A stretch of 64,000 nt of DNA from Egibacteraceae bacterium (GTDB lineage: Bacteria; Actinomycetota; Nitriliruptoria; Euzebyales; Egibacteraceae). The stretch spans positions 24,497-88,496 of the forward strand of contig DATLGH010000019.1 of the NCBI GenBank assembly GCA_035540635.1, written 5' to 3'. Shown here in pieces: positions 27,146-36,062 of the stretch. Every line of letters starts with the position of its first letter. Positions within the stretch are counted from its first letter, which is position 1. A program made the position numbers and the translations under genes. The notes beneath the pieces were generated by a model, which made no database searches, was not told the DNA's origin, and saw nothing but the letters and a program-made list of their open reading frames with translations.

Positions 27146-28594
27146 ATGTCGACCGACACCGGCGCCCGCCCGCCGGCCCCCGTGGCGGGCGCCGGCGAGC
27201 CGGACACGCGCCGGGACCAGCGCCGGCGCCGTGCCGTCGCGCTGCTCGTGCCGGTCCTGCTCGTCGCGGTTGCCGGCACCCTGCGGTTGTACCGCCTCGC
27301 CGAGCCGCCGGAGATCTACTTCGACGAGACCTACTACGTGACCGACGCGCGTTCGCTGCTGGCCGTCGGCACCGAGGAGGAGTTCGCGGTGCACCCGCCG
27401 CTCGGCAAGTGGCTGATCGCGGCGGGCATCGCCGTCCTCGGTGACAACCCGGTCGGCTGGCGTGCACCGGGCGCGCTCGCGGGCAGCGTCACTGTCCTGC
27501 TCACCTACCTCGCCGGGCTGCGGCTGTTCGGACGCCGCGGCGTCGCGGCACTCGCGGCACTGCTGCTCGCGGTCGACGGGCTCGCGTTCACGATGAGCCG
27601 CATCGCGATGCTCGACGCCTTCCTCGCGCTGTTCGTCGTCGCGGGGTTCTGGCTGCTCCTCGCCGACCACGACCGACGCTGGGACGCGGCCCCCGGCCCG
27701 GGCGACGGCCTACCCCGGCTGCGCTGCCCGCACCGGTGGCTGGCCGGCGTCGTGCTCGGCCTGGCCCTGGCGACGAAGTGGTCCGCGCTGCTCGCGATCG
27801 GCGCCGCCGGCCTGTTCGTCGCCGCCAGCGAGCTCGCGTGGCGCCGGCGCGTGACGGGCTCGCCGTGGACGCGGGTGTGGGCGCCGGCGCTGTCCGTGGC
27901 GGGCGCGCTCGTCGTGGTGCCCGTCGCCGTCTACGTCGCGAGCTACGCCGGCTGGTTCATGAACTTCACCGAGACCCGGGTGGGGCGGCAGGCGTGCCCG
28001 GTGGCGGCCGAATGCGACGCCGGGACCGTCGACATCGCCCGCGCCTGGGTCGGCGAGCAGCGCGAGATCCAGCGGTTCCACGGGGCGCTGGAGGCGCCGC
28101 ACCGCTACCGCTCTCCTGCGAGCGAGTGGCTGTGGCTGCGCCGCCCGGTCGCGTACCACTACGCCTCCTGCACGCCCCAGGACAGCGGTTGTGCGATCCC
28201 CCCGGGCACCGTGGCCCACATCGTGGGGCTCGGCAACCCCGTGTTGTGGTGGCTCGCCCTGCTCGCCTATCCCGCACTCGTGTGGTTCGGCGTCCGGCAC
28301 CGGGACTGGCGGGCTGGGGCGCTGCTCGCCTTCCTCGCCGGCCAGTACCTGCCCTGGCTGCTCGCCAGGCGTCCGCTGTTCCTGTTCTACCTCGCACCCG
28401 TGGTGCCGTTCGTGGCGCTGGCGGTCGGGTGGTGCGCGGTGCGGCTGGCCGAGCGCCGAGGACTGCGCTGGGTCCCGTGGGCGCTGGCCGTCGCCGCCGT
28501 CGCCGCGTTCGCCTTCTTCTACCCGGTGTACGCCGCCTACCCTCTCGACCCCCACGCGTGGCGTCAGCGGATGTGGTTCGACTCGTGGATCTGA
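27146..28594 (+). CDS. pmt: Polyprenyl-phosphate-mannose--protein mannosyltransferase
   Basis: Transfers mannose from polyprenyl-phosphomannose to Ser/Thr of secreted proteins. 482 residues, about 10-11 membrane helices, GT39 family. The first luminal loop holds the DE acidic pair (IYFDETYYVTDARS near 52). A second motif VHPPLGKWLIAAG and a large loop with four Cys (about 285-350) follow. Homologous to mycobacterial Rv1002c, with the same divergent rsmI neighbour. Confidence 0.93.
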   Translation: MSTDTGARPPAPVAGAGEPDTRRDQRRRRAVALLVPVLLVAVAGTLRLYRLAEPPEIYFDETYYVTDARSLLAVGTEEEFAVHPPLGKWLIAAGIAVLGDNPVGWRAPGALAGSVTVLLTYLAGLRLFGRRGVAALAALLLAVDGLAFTMSRIAMLDAFLALFVVAGFWLLLADHDRRWDAAPGPGDGLPRLRCPHRWLAGVVLGLALATKWSALLAIGAAGLFVAASELAWRRRVTGSPWTRVWAPALSVAGALVVVPVAVYVASYAGWFMNFTETRVGRQACPVAAECDAGTVDIARAWVGEQREIQRFHGALEAPHRYRSPASEWLWLRRPVAYHYASCTPQDSGCAIPPGTVAHIVGLGNPVLWWLALLAYPALVWFGVRHRDWRAGALLAFLAGQYLPWLLARRPLFLFYLAPVVPFVALAVGWCAVRLAERRGLRWVPWALAVAAVAAFAFFYPVYAAYPLDPHAWRQRMWFDSWI

Positions 28595-28658
28595 CGCCGC
28601 GGCGAACGGGCGGTCCGCTGGGCGCATCTCCCTCGGCGCCCGTGGGTAGCCCGACGAC

Positions 28659-29972
28659 ATGACCCGACGACCCGCACGCATCCTGATCGCGGGGGCCGGC
28701 TACATCGGCCTGTACGCCGCGCTCGAGCTCGAGGCGCGCCTCGGTGCCCACGAGGCCTCCATCACGCTGGTGAACCCCGACAACTTCATGCTCTACCAGC
28801 CCCTGCTGCCGGAGGTCGCCTCGGCGACGATCGAACCCCGCCACGCCGTCGTCCCGCTGCGCAAGGTCCTCGGGCGCACGCGGTTCGTGAAGGGGCGCCT
28901 GACCGGACTCGACCATGGCACCCGGCGTGCCGACGTGCAGCCCGTGGACGGTCCCGGGTCCGTCTACGACTACGACCACGTCGTCATCGGGCTGGGCTCG
29001 ACGTCGCGAATCCTGCCGGTGCCGGGTCTCAAGGAGAACGCGGTCGGTTTCAAGTCGATCGAGGAGGCCCTCTACCTGCGCAACCACGTGCTCGGGCGCA
29101 TGGAGGCCGCAGAGGCCACCCGTGACCCGGACGTCCGCAGTCGCGCACTCACGTTCGTCGTCGTCGGCGGCGGCTACACGGGCGTCGAGGCCCTGGCCGA
29201 GCTCGAGGACCTCACCCGTGCGGTCTGCGGGTACTACCCGTCGATCACGGTCGGCGACCTGCGGTGGGTGCTCGTCGAGGCGACCGACCGGATCCTGCCG
29301 ACCGTCGACGAGCGCCTCGCCGGCTACGCCCTCGCCGAGCTGCGCGCGCGAGGGATCGACGTGCGTCTGCGCACCCTCCTCGAATCGGTGGAGGGCGGCT
29401 TTCTCCGGTTGTCCGACGGGGAGACGATCCGCTCCGACACCCTCGTCTGGGTCGCCGGGGTCCAGCCCCATCCCCTCATCGGCGAGCTCGGGCTGCCCAC
29501 CACCGAGGACGGGCGGCTCGACGCGGACGCGTACCTGCGGGTGCGTGGGGTCGACGGGGCGTGGACCGGCGGCGACGGCGCCGCCGTCCCCGACCTCGCG
29601 GCGGGTGGCACCGTGCCCCCGACCGCCCAGCACGCCCGTCGACAGGGCACGAAGGTCGGCGAGAACCTCGTCGCAGCACTCCGCGGGGCCCCCCTGCAGG
29701 AGTTCCGCCACCGCAGTGTCGGCGAGCTCGTCACGCTCGGCCGGCGCAAGGGCGTGGGACAGGTGATGGGCCGCCACGTGCGCGGGACCGCTGCGTGGGC
29801 CCTGCGCCGGGCGTACTACCTCGCGTCGATCCCCTCGCCGTCGAGCCGTGCACGGATCCTCTCCGACTGGCTCGTCGGCCTGCCGTTCCGCCGCGACATC
29901 GTCCAGCTCAGCCCCGTGCGCAGCCCGGCCGAGGTCCTGACCGACGCCCGCAGCGAGCAGGACGCCGCCTGA
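28659..29972 (+). CDS. ndh: Type II NADH dehydrogenase (NDH-2)
   Basis: 437 residues. FAD-binding GAGYIGLYAALELEARLG (11-28) and NADH-binding VVGGGYTGVEALAELEDL (about 167-184) dinucleotide folds. IWVAGVQPHPL-like and WTGGDGAAVPDLA motifs near 265 and 305, and QHARRQGTKVGENL near 327. The C-terminus is amphipathic and basic, as needed for peripheral membrane binding. It transfers electrons from NADH to quinone without pumping protons. Other disulfide-reductase-like oxidoreductases are less likely. Confidence 0.9.
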   Translation: MTRRPARILIAGAGYIGLYAALELEARLGAHEASITLVNPDNFMLYQPLLPEVASATIEPRHAVVPLRKVLGRTRFVKGRLTGLDHGTRRADVQPVDGPGSVYDYDHVVIGLGSTSRILPVPGLKENAVGFKSIEEALYLRNHVLGRMEAAEATRDPDVRSRALTFVVVGGGYTGVEALAELEDLTRAVCGYYPSITVGDLRWVLVEATDRILPTVDERLAGYALAELRARGIDVRLRTLLESVEGGFLRLSDGETIRSDTLVWVAGVQPHPLIGELGLPTTEDGRLDADAYLRVRGVDGAWTGGDGAAVPDLAAGGTVPPTAQHARRQGTKVGENLVAALRGAPLQEFRHRSVGELVTLGRRKGVGQVMGRHVRGTAAWALRRAYYLASIPSPSSRARILSDWLVGLPFRRDIVQLSPVRSPAEVLTDARSEQDAA

Positions 29973-29976
29973 CGCT

Positions 29977-30025
29977 GCTCGACGACCCCGTCGCGCGGGG
30001 GCTCGCGCGCCGACGGTCGTCGAGC
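29977..30025 (+). terminator. Strong hairpin after ndh
   Basis: GCTCGACGACC at 29977-29987 pairs perfectly with GGTCGTCGAGC at 30015-30025; an inner CGCG-rich stem can extend it. It begins four bases after the ndh stop. No T-run follows. Probable transcription terminator separating ndh from the znu unit. Confidence 0.62.
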
Positions 30026-30091
30026 GATCGTTGCAACCGGCACAAGGCCCGGCCCTCCTCCAATCCGTGTCTTCCCCGACCACCTGATCGA

Positions 30092-30121
30092 TTGGCATTG
30101 GTTGTCAGAAGCATCTAGGGT
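30092..30121 (+). promoter_or_regulatory. Candidate promoter/operator upstream of znuA
   Basis: TTGGCA at 30092-30097 and TAGGGT at 30116-30121 are spaced 18 bp. The same stretch has a short imperfect inverted repeat TGGCA-N5-TGTCA (30093-30107), the size of a Fur-family half-site pair. It would fit zinc control by the nearby Fur/Zur protein, but no consensus for this lineage can be checked here. Confidence 0.3.
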
Positions 30122-30155
30122 GTGCGCGGTCGTGACGCCGTCCCTGGAGATCGCC

Positions 30156-31202
30156 GTGCACCACCGCTTCGTCGTCCTCGCCTGTCTCGTTCTGGCGCTC
30201 GGCGCCTGCGGGCAGGCGCCCACGCAGAGCGTCGAGGAGGATGCGTCGGCGGAGGGCGCCGACACCCCGCTTCTCGGGGAGGGGATCACCGCCGTCACGT
30301 CCGTCTACCCGCTCGCGGCCGTCGCCGAGGACATCGCGCCGGGCGCGGACGTGCGGCTGCTCACGTCCAGCGGTCAGGACCCCCACGACCTCGAGCTCAG
30401 CCCCGATGATCGCCGGCTCGTCGAATCCGCCGACGTCGTCCTCTACATGGGCGACCTCGACTTCCAGCCTCAGGTGGAGGCAGCCGTCGCCGACGCGACC
30501 GGCGCCGTCGTCTCGGTCGCGGAGGTCGCCGGGTCCGACAACCTCCGCCGCCTCGAGGGCCATGACCACGAGGACGGCGACGACCACGGGCACGGCGACG
30601 GCGACGACGACCACGCCGACGACGCCGACGACGACCACGGCTCCGGCCAGCAGGAGGATGCGCACGCCCACGACGACGAGGCGGTCGACCCGCACCTGTG
30701 GTTCGATGCGGCGATCATGGCGGGGGTGGCCGAGGCGGTCGGTGAGGCGTTCGCCGCCGCCGACCCCGACCGGGCCGACGGCTACCGCGAGCGCGCCGGT
30801 GCGCTCCACGACGAGCTCGCCGCGCTCGACGAGGACATCGACGCCGTGTTCGCCGACTGCGCCCACGACACCGCGATCGTGAGCCACGAGGCCTACGCCT
30901 ACCTGCTCGAGCGCCGGGGCTTGGCACAGGAGGGCATCTCGGGAGCCGGTGGGCACGCCGACGCCTCCCCGGCCCGCCTGGCCGAGCTCACCGAGCGGAT
31001 CCGCGCCGAGGGCATCCCGGCGGTCCTCGCCGAGCCGATCGAGGGCCGCGGCGACGCGGAGGCGCTCGCGAGCGAGGCGGGCGTCGACCTGCTCGACGTC
31101 GATCCGCTGGAGATCGGCGAGGCCCACCTGGCCGGCGTGCGGTTCCCCGACGCGCTGCGGGCCCAGGCGGAGGCCTTCGCAACCGCTCTGGAGTGCACGT
31201 GA
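30156..31202 (+). CDS. znuA: Zinc ABC transporter substrate-binding lipoprotein
   Basis: 348 residues from GTG 30156 (GGAGA upstream); an in-frame GTG at 30132 is an alternative. The signal peptide ends in the lipobox LGAC. Cluster 9 (ZnuA/TroA) fold: VTSVYPLAAVAEDIAPGADV and DPHDLELSPDD. The His/Asp-rich loop at about 135-176 is long, with clusters such as GHDHEDGDDHGHG. VDPHLWFDA, SHEAYAYLLERRG and the C-terminal half provide the remaining His ligands. The next two genes encode the ATPase and permease. The His-rich loop supports zinc over manganese. Confidence 0.94.
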   Translation: MHHRFVVLACLVLALGACGQAPTQSVEEDASAEGADTPLLGEGITAVTSVYPLAAVAEDIAPGADVRLLTSSGQDPHDLELSPDDRRLVESADVVLYMGDLDFQPQVEAAVADATGAVVSVAEVAGSDNLRRLEGHDHEDGDDHGHGDGDDDHADDADDDHGSGQQEDAHAHDDEAVDPHLWFDAAIMAGVAEAVGEAFAAADPDRADGYRERAGALHDELAALDEDIDAVFADCAHDTAIVSHEAYAYLLERRGLAQEGISGAGGHADASPARLAELTERIRAEGIPAVLAEPIEGRGDAEALASEAGVDLLDVDPLEIGEAHLAGVRFPDALRAQAEAFATALECT

Positions 31203-31260
31203 CGAAGCTCGGCTGCTTCCGCGGTGAGGCGACCGCCCCTTTCGAGCGGGAGGGACGCTG

Positions 31261-31995
31261 ATGCCGGCCACGCCCGTGCTCGAGTACGACCAGGTCACCT
31301 TCGGCTACGGACGCCTGCCCGTCCTGCGGGAGGTGTCGCTGCGCATCGCCCCCGGCCAGTTCATGGCCGTGGTCGGCCCGAACGGGTCGGGCAAGTCCAC
31401 GCTGATGAAGCTCGGGCTGGGGCTGCTCCGCCCCACCCACGGGACCGTGCGGCTCTTCGGCACGCGTGTGCGGGACTTCGACGACTGGGGACGGGTGGGC
31501 TACGTGCCCCAGCGGGCGACCGCGGAGACAGCTGTTCCCGTCAGCGTCGAGGAGGTCGTACGCACGGGCCTCGCCGGTCGGCTCGGGGTGTTCCGCCGCC
31601 CCGACCGCGACCAGCGCCGGCGCGTCGAGGAGGTCCTCGACCTGCTCGGGCTCGCGGCGCTGCGCCGCCAGTCGGTCGCGCGCCTCTCCGGGGGCCAGCA
31701 GCAGCGGGCGCTCATCGCCCGCGCGCTCGTCACCAGCCCCGATCTGCTCGTGCTCGACGAACCGACCACGGGCGTCGACGTGGATGCGCGGACCGTGCTG
31801 CGCGAGTCGCTCGAGCACCTCGTGCGCACCGAGGGGGTGGCGGTCGTCTACATCAGCCACGACCCGGAGGGCTTCGCCGGCCTGGCCGACCGGGTGGTCG
31901 AGCTGCGCGCGGGGCGGGCCGTGCCCTGCGCGGACCCGTCCCGGCACGGCCACGCGCACGAGCCGCTCGACGTGCCGGGAGCCGAAGAGCGATGA
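31261..31995 (+). CDS. znuC: Zinc ABC transporter ATP-binding protein
   Basis: 244 residues. Walker A GPNGSGKS (about 39-47), signature LSGGQQQR near 142, Walker B LLVLDEP near 162, H-loop SHDPEGF near 199. A short His-rich C-terminus (RHGHAHE) is seen. The stop overlaps the znuB start (ATGA at 31992-31995). A 58-bp gap separates it from znuA. It drives import with ZnuA and ZnuB. Confidence 0.93.
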   Translation: MPATPVLEYDQVTFGYGRLPVLREVSLRIAPGQFMAVVGPNGSGKSTLMKLGLGLLRPTHGTVRLFGTRVRDFDDWGRVGYVPQRATAETAVPVSVEEVVRTGLAGRLGVFRRPDRDQRRRVEEVLDLLGLAALRRQSVARLSGGQQQRALIARALVTSPDLLVLDEPTTGVDVDARTVLRESLEHLVRTEGVAVVYISHDPEGFAGLADRVVELRAGRAVPCADPSRHGHAHEPLDVPGAEER

Positions 31996-32810
31996 CCATG
32001 CTCGAGTTCGGGTTCATGCAGAAGGCCTTCGTGGCGTGCGTGGCCGTCTGCGCGGTCGCGCCGCTCGTCGGCGCCTTCGTCGTGCAGCGCGGCCAGAGCC
32101 TCATCGGCGACGGCATGGGGCACGTCGCCTTCGCCGGCGTCGGGGCCGCGTTCCTGTTCGGCTTCGAGCCCATCCTCGGCGCGGCCGCGCTGTCGGTGGT
32201 CGCCGCCTTCGTGCTGTTCCGCCTCCAGCGGGGCGGCATGGGGGGTGACCTCGCGATCGCGCTCATCTTCTACGGCGGCATCGCGCTCGGCTTCCTCCTG
32301 CTGTCCCGTTCGGGCATGGGGATCAACCGTGTCCTCGGCTTGCTGTTCGGCAGTCCCCTGAACCTCAGTTGGGGGCAGACCTGGACGATCGTCGGCCTGT
32401 CGGCGCTCGTGCTCGCCATCGTCGTCGCGCTCTACGGACCGCTGGTCGCGGTCGCCTTCGACGAGCAGGCCGCCCGAGCCAGCGGCGTCCCCACCGACGC
32501 TCTCGCGCTCGTGCTCACCATCGTGGTCTCGCTGACCGTCGTGGGCGGGATGTACGCGATCGGATTGCTCCTCGTGGCGGCCATGATGATCGTGCCCGTG
32601 GCGGCCGCCTCGCGTGTCGCGTCGAGCTACAGGGGTACGATGCTCGCCGCGTCGGCGATCGGCGTGAGCAGCGCGGTAGCCGGTCTGATGTTCGCCTTCT
32701 ACGCCAACTACACCCCGGGCGCCTCCATCGTCCTCGTCGCGATCGGCGTCCACGTGGCCGCGATGACCGTGCGCGCCCTACGTGACCGGACGCAGGGGGC
32801 CACCACGTAA
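31992..32810 (+). CDS. znuB: Zinc ABC transporter permease
   Basis: 272 residues, about eight membrane helices of the ABC-3 family. VQRGQSLIGDGMGHVAFAG, the GLLFGSPLNLSWG loop and FDEQAARASGVP cytoplasmic coupling region are typical. The start is coupled to znuC. It is followed 19 bp later by the Fur-family gene, so znuACB and the repressor probably form one autoregulated unit. Confidence 0.93.
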   Translation: MTMLEFGFMQKAFVACVAVCAVAPLVGAFVVQRGQSLIGDGMGHVAFAGVGAAFLFGFEPILGAAALSVVAAFVLFRLQRGGMGGDLAIALIFYGGIALGFLLLSRSGMGINRVLGLLFGSPLNLSWGQTWTIVGLSALVLAIVVALYGPLVAVAFDEQAARASGVPTDALALVLTIVVSLTVVGGMYAIGLLLVAAMMIVPVAAASRVASSYRGTMLAASAIGVSSAVAGLMFAFYANYTPGASIVLVAIGVHVAAMTVRALRDRTQGATT

Positions 32811-32829
32811 CCGCCAGGAGGAGCTCGGC

Positions 32830-33246
32830 ATGGTCACCGACGCGCCGGCGCACGCGCTGCGGGAGGCCGGCCTGCGCGCGACGCGCCAGCGCCTCACCGT
32901 CCTCGAAGCGCTCCGTGCCCGCGAGGACAGCATCACCGCGCAGGACCTCCACATGGAGCTTCGGCAGGCCGGCGAGCCCATCGGCCTGACGACCGTCTAC
33001 CGCACACTCAGCGCGCTCGCGGACGCCGGCTTCCTCGACACCTTCGAGCGCGAGGGCGAGCTCGCGTTCCGCCACTGCAGCGTCGACCACCATCACCACC
33101 TCGTCTGCGAGGCGTGCAACAAGGTGGAGGAGATCACCGCCGAGGAGGTCGAGCGCTGGGTCCAGGAGATCGCGCAGACCCGGGGCTTCGCCGTCACCGG
33201 CCACCGCGCGGACATCTTCGGCCTCTGCGCCGACTGCAGCGCCTGA
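32830..33246 (+). CDS. zur: Fur-family metalloregulator, probable zinc sensor Zur
   Basis: 138 residues from ATG 32830, with AGGAGGAG upstream. An N-terminal winged helix (LRATRQRLTVLEAL ... GLTTVYRTLSALADAGFL) is followed by the metal/dimerisation domain. HCSVDHHHHLVCEACNKVEEI gives His ligands and C-x2-C; a second C-x2-C (CADC) closes the structural zinc site at the C-terminus. Its place directly after znuACB supports Zur over Fur or Mur. Its stop codon lies inside a hairpin shared with the convergent P-type ATPase gene. Confidence 0.88.
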   Translation: MVTDAPAHALREAGLRATRQRLTVLEALRAREDSITAQDLHMELRQAGEPIGLTTVYRTLSALADAGFLDTFEREGELAFRHCSVDHHHHLVCEACNKVEEITAEEVERWVQEIAQTRGFAVTGHRADIFGLCADCSA

Positions 33247-33265
33247 GCGCCCGCTCGGCTCAGGC
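33241..33265. terminator. Shared hairpin holding both stop codons of zur and the convergent ATPase gene
   Basis: GCCTGAGC at 33241-33248 and GCTCAGGC at 33258-33265 form a perfect 8-bp stem with a 9-base loop. The zur stop (33244-33246) lies in the left arm and the ATPase stop (33260-33262) in the right arm. It is a compact bidirectional terminator; no T-run is present. Confidence 0.6.
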
Positions 33266-35428
33266 TCGCGGCCTGCTGCTTCCCGGGACGCCGTCCCCGC
33301 GCCCGACGAGCCGCGCCGAGTTGCTCACGACCGCCACGCTCGAGGCGTTGTGGAGGACGGCGGCGAGCATGGGGTCGAGCACGCCGCCGGCCCCGGCGAG
33401 CAACCCGATGGTGTTGACCCCGATCGCGAGCCCGTAGTTCTGGCGGACGACGCGCAGGGTCTGCCGGCCGAGCTCGACGAGGCGGACGACCTCCGGCAGG
33501 TGGCTGCCCGCAAGGGCGACGTCCGCGGCCTCGATCGCGACGTCGCTGCCGCCGGCGCCCATGGCGATGCCGATGTCGGCCAGCGCAAGGGCCGGGGCGT
33601 CGTTGACGCCGTCGCCCACGACGGCCACGACGTAGCCCTGCTCCTGGAGCTCCGCCACGACCGCGAGCTTGTCCTCGGGCATCGTCTCCGCCCGGTACTC
33701 CGTGATCTGCAGGGCGGCGGCGACGCTCGCCGCGGCGGTCGGGTGGTCGCCGGTGAGCATGACGGTGCGCTGGACGCCGAGCTCGCGCAGCCGCGCCACC
33801 ACCCATGGAGCCTCGTCCCGTATCGCGTCGGTCACGCCGATGACCCCGACGAGGTCCTCGTTGCGGGCGCAGCAGACGGCGACGTGCCCGTCGGCGTGGA
33901 GTCGGGCGATCTCCTCTCGGGCGTCGTCGGCGACCGTGACGCCGAACTCCTCCATGAGCGTCGGGCTGCCGACGACGATGCGGTTGCCCCGCAGGTCCGC
34001 GCGCATGCCCATCCCCATCAGGACCTCGCACTCCTCGTGGATGGGGATCTCGATGTGCTGCTCCTCAGTGTGGCGCACCACGGCCTGGGCGAGCGGGTGG
34101 CGGGCGTGGATCTCGCCGGAGGCGGCCAGGGCGAGGACCTGCTCGGGGGTGTAGCCGGGATGGGAGGCGGTGACGCTCGTCACGAGCGGGCGGCCGGTCG
34201 TGAGGGTGCCGGTCTTGTCGAAGACGAAGGCGGTGATCCGCCCCGCCTGCTCGAGATGGGTGCCGCCCTTGATGAGGGTCCCGCGCCGGGCCCCGTGGCC
34301 GATGCCCGCGCTGATCGCGGTGGGCGTCGACAGTCCAGCCGCGCACGGGCAGGCGATGAGCAGCATGGTCATGCTGCGGCGCACGTCGCGCGTGACGACC
34401 CACACCGCGCCGGCGAGGGCGAACGACAGCGGCACGAACCGGCGGCTGAAACGGTTGGCGAGGGTCTGGATCGGTGCGCGGTCGGCCTGGGCGGTCTCCA
34501 CCCGGGCGATGATCCGGCCGACGGCGGTGTCGTCGCCGACCTTGCGCGCCCGCACGACGAGACGCCCGTCGACCATGAGCGTGCCGGCGAACACGCTCGC
34601 GCCGGGCCCCTTGTAGGAGGGCAGCGACTCGCCGGTGATCGGTGCCTCGTCGACGACCCCCTCCCCGTCGACGACGACGCCGTCGACGGGGATCTTGCGG
34701 TGCGTGTGCACCGCGACGACGTCGCCGGGGGTCACCGTCGACAGTGGCACCTCGACCTCGACGCCGTCCCCGCGGACGAGCCAGACGGTGTCGTCACCAA
34801 CCCGCAGGAGGTCCTCGATCGCCCGCCGGGTCCGCCGGAGCGTCAGCGCCTGGAGCAGCTCGCCGATGTTGAGCAGCCACAGGACGGTGAGCGCCGCGAC
34901 GTTCTCGCGCAGCAGCAGCGACGCGACCGTCGCCGCGGAGACGAGCGCGTCGGTACCCGTGGCCTCGCGGCTGCTCAACGAGCGCAGCGCCCCCCGGAAG
35001 AAGGGGTAGCCGGTGAAGAGCGTGACCGCCGCGGCCACGGTCGACCCGCGGGGGCCGAGCAGTGCCGGTCCGCGCCCCCGCAGCAGGCGGCGCAGCCCGA
35101 GCAGCGCGAGGACCGCTCCGCCGAGGACGAGCCGGGCGACCTCCCCGGTCTCGGCCGCACCCCCGCGTTCGGCGACCGCGGCGCCGCCGGCGGCGGCCGC
35201 CACGACCCTCTCGAGCTCCGCACCGAGCTCGACGGGGTCGATCTGGTCAGGGTCGTACCAGACGACGATGTTGCCGGTGCGCGGGTAGGCGAGCGCGCCC
35301 GTCACACCGGGACGGGCGGCGACCTCCGTCGCGACGGCGTGCGCGGCGCCCGACGCGCCCTTCAGCCCGGTGAGCTGATAGCGCGCACGCCCCGCCGCAG
35401 CGGCGCGCAACGCGGTCGCATGGCTCAA
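33260..35428 (-). CDS. ctpC: P1B-type heavy-metal-translocating ATPase, CtpC-like
   Basis: 722 residues, started by TTG at 35428 overlapping the stop of the upstream gene (TTGA). The N-terminal 70 residues resemble a heavy-metal-associated domain that lacks the C-x2-C motif. Catalytic motifs: TGES (APITGESLP), membrane CPC in IACPCAAGLSTPTAISA, phosphorylation site DKTGTLTTG, and GDGVNDAPAL. CPC followed by AGLSTPTAISA is typical of mycobacterial CtpC, an exporter linked to zinc tolerance (and earlier to manganese). The PacL-like gene upstream and convergent zur/znu genes favour zinc. Cation specificity is inferred. Confidence 0.9.
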   Translation of the reverse strand: MSHATALRAAAAGRARYQLTGLKGASGAAHAVATEVAARPGVTGALAYPRTGNIVVWYDPDQIDPVELGAELERVVAAAAGGAAVAERGGAAETGEVARLVLGGAVLALLGLRRLLRGRGPALLGPRGSTVAAAVTLFTGYPFFRGALRSLSSREATGTDALVSAATVASLLLRENVAALTVLWLLNIGELLQALTLRRTRRAIEDLLRVGDDTVWLVRGDGVEVEVPLSTVTPGDVVAVHTHRKIPVDGVVVDGEGVVDEAPITGESLPSYKGPGASVFAGTLMVDGRLVVRARKVGDDTAVGRIIARVETAQADRAPIQTLANRFSRRFVPLSFALAGAVWVVTRDVRRSMTMLLIACPCAAGLSTPTAISAGIGHGARRGTLIKGGTHLEQAGRITAFVFDKTGTLTTGRPLVTSVTASHPGYTPEQVLALAASGEIHARHPLAQAVVRHTEEQHIEIPIHEECEVLMGMGMRADLRGNRIVVGSPTLMEEFGVTVADDAREEIARLHADGHVAVCCARNEDLVGVIGVTDAIRDEAPWVVARLRELGVQRTVMLTGDHPTAAASVAAALQITEYRAETMPEDKLAVVAELQEQGYVVAVVGDGVNDAPALALADIGIAMGAGGSDVAIEAADVALAGSHLPEVVRLVELGRQTLRVVRQNYGLAIGVNTIGLLAGAGGVLDPMLAAVLHNASSVAVVSNSARLVGRGDGVPGSSRPRA

Positions 35429-35733
35429 TGCTCGTGGCCGCGGCCGGCCTCCCCCGCGTCGGCCGGGCGGGGAGGCGGCGCCGACTCGCCGAGCTGCGCC
35501 TTCGCCTCGGCGACGAGGTCGCCCGCCCTCAAGCGGCTGTCCTCCGCGGCGCTCTCCAGGCGCCGGGTCAGCACGATGCCCTGCGCGATCGAGGACACGA
35601 GCAGCCGGCGCACGTGGGGGCGGACCACCGGCGTGGCCCTCGCCGCGCCCTTGACGATGAGGTTGCCCACCGTGCCCGCCACCGCGTAGTGCGCCAGGCG
35701 GGCGACGAGACCGGCGGAGACGGGATCGGACAT
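35425..35733 (-). CDS. PacL-like small membrane protein (DUF1490)
   Basis: 102 residues from ATG 35733 with AGGAG upstream. One hydrophobic segment at about 14-30 (LAHYAVAGTVGNLIVKGAA). A charged helix (about 45-85: RRLESAAEDSRLRAGDLVAEA) follows, then a Pro-rich stretch and a terminal GHEH. This fits DUF1490 proteins such as mycobacterial PacL1, which sits beside CtpC, binds metal through a C-terminal His/Asp motif and scaffolds P-type ATPases. Its stop overlaps the ATPase start, so the two are made together. Function is by analogy. Confidence 0.82.
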   Translation of the reverse strand: MSDPVSAGLVARLAHYAVAGTVGNLIVKGAARATPVVRPHVRRLLVSSIAQGIVLTRRLESAAEDSRLRAGDLVAEAKAQLGESAPPPRPADAGEAGRGHEH

Positions 35734-35923
35734 CGTGGGCTCCTCACTCCCTCGCGTTGCGGCGCCTCCGCTCCGCGCGCGGATTCGGCCGTGGGCAGAC
35801 GGCACCAAGCCTACCGCCGGGCGGCGCCGGCGAAGACCCCGTGGGGCGGCGCGCGCGCGTCATCGGTGGGGTGACGCAAACGGCGACACCAGCGATACGG
35901 GCGACGGTGGTCAGGGATGCGTG

Positions 35924-35996
35924 TGGAGCTGAGGGGAATCGAACCCCTGGCCTCCTCGATGCGACCGAGGCGCTCTACCAACTGAGCTACAGCCCC
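35924..35996 (-). tRNA. tRNA-Ala (anticodon CGC)
   Basis: Acceptor GGGGCTG pairs with CAGCTCC, including the G3-U70 wobble that marks alanine tRNA. D arm GCTC/GAGC, anticodon stem CCTCG/CGAGG with loop GTCGCAT, T arm CAGGGG-type with TTCGATT. Discriminator A; CCA is not encoded. It reads GCG codons, which are abundant in this DNA. Confidence 0.94.
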
Positions 35997-36062
35997 CTGG
36001 GGCGGGGCGCGGTGCCGCGCGAGTGCGAATGCTAGCAGTGCCGCCGGAGCGGGGCAGGACGC

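Noticed and set aside
30540..30690. Simple-sequence repeat in znuA
   Set aside because: The GAC/CAC-rich stretch encodes the His/Asp-rich metal loop typical of ZnuA proteins, so it is explained by protein function.
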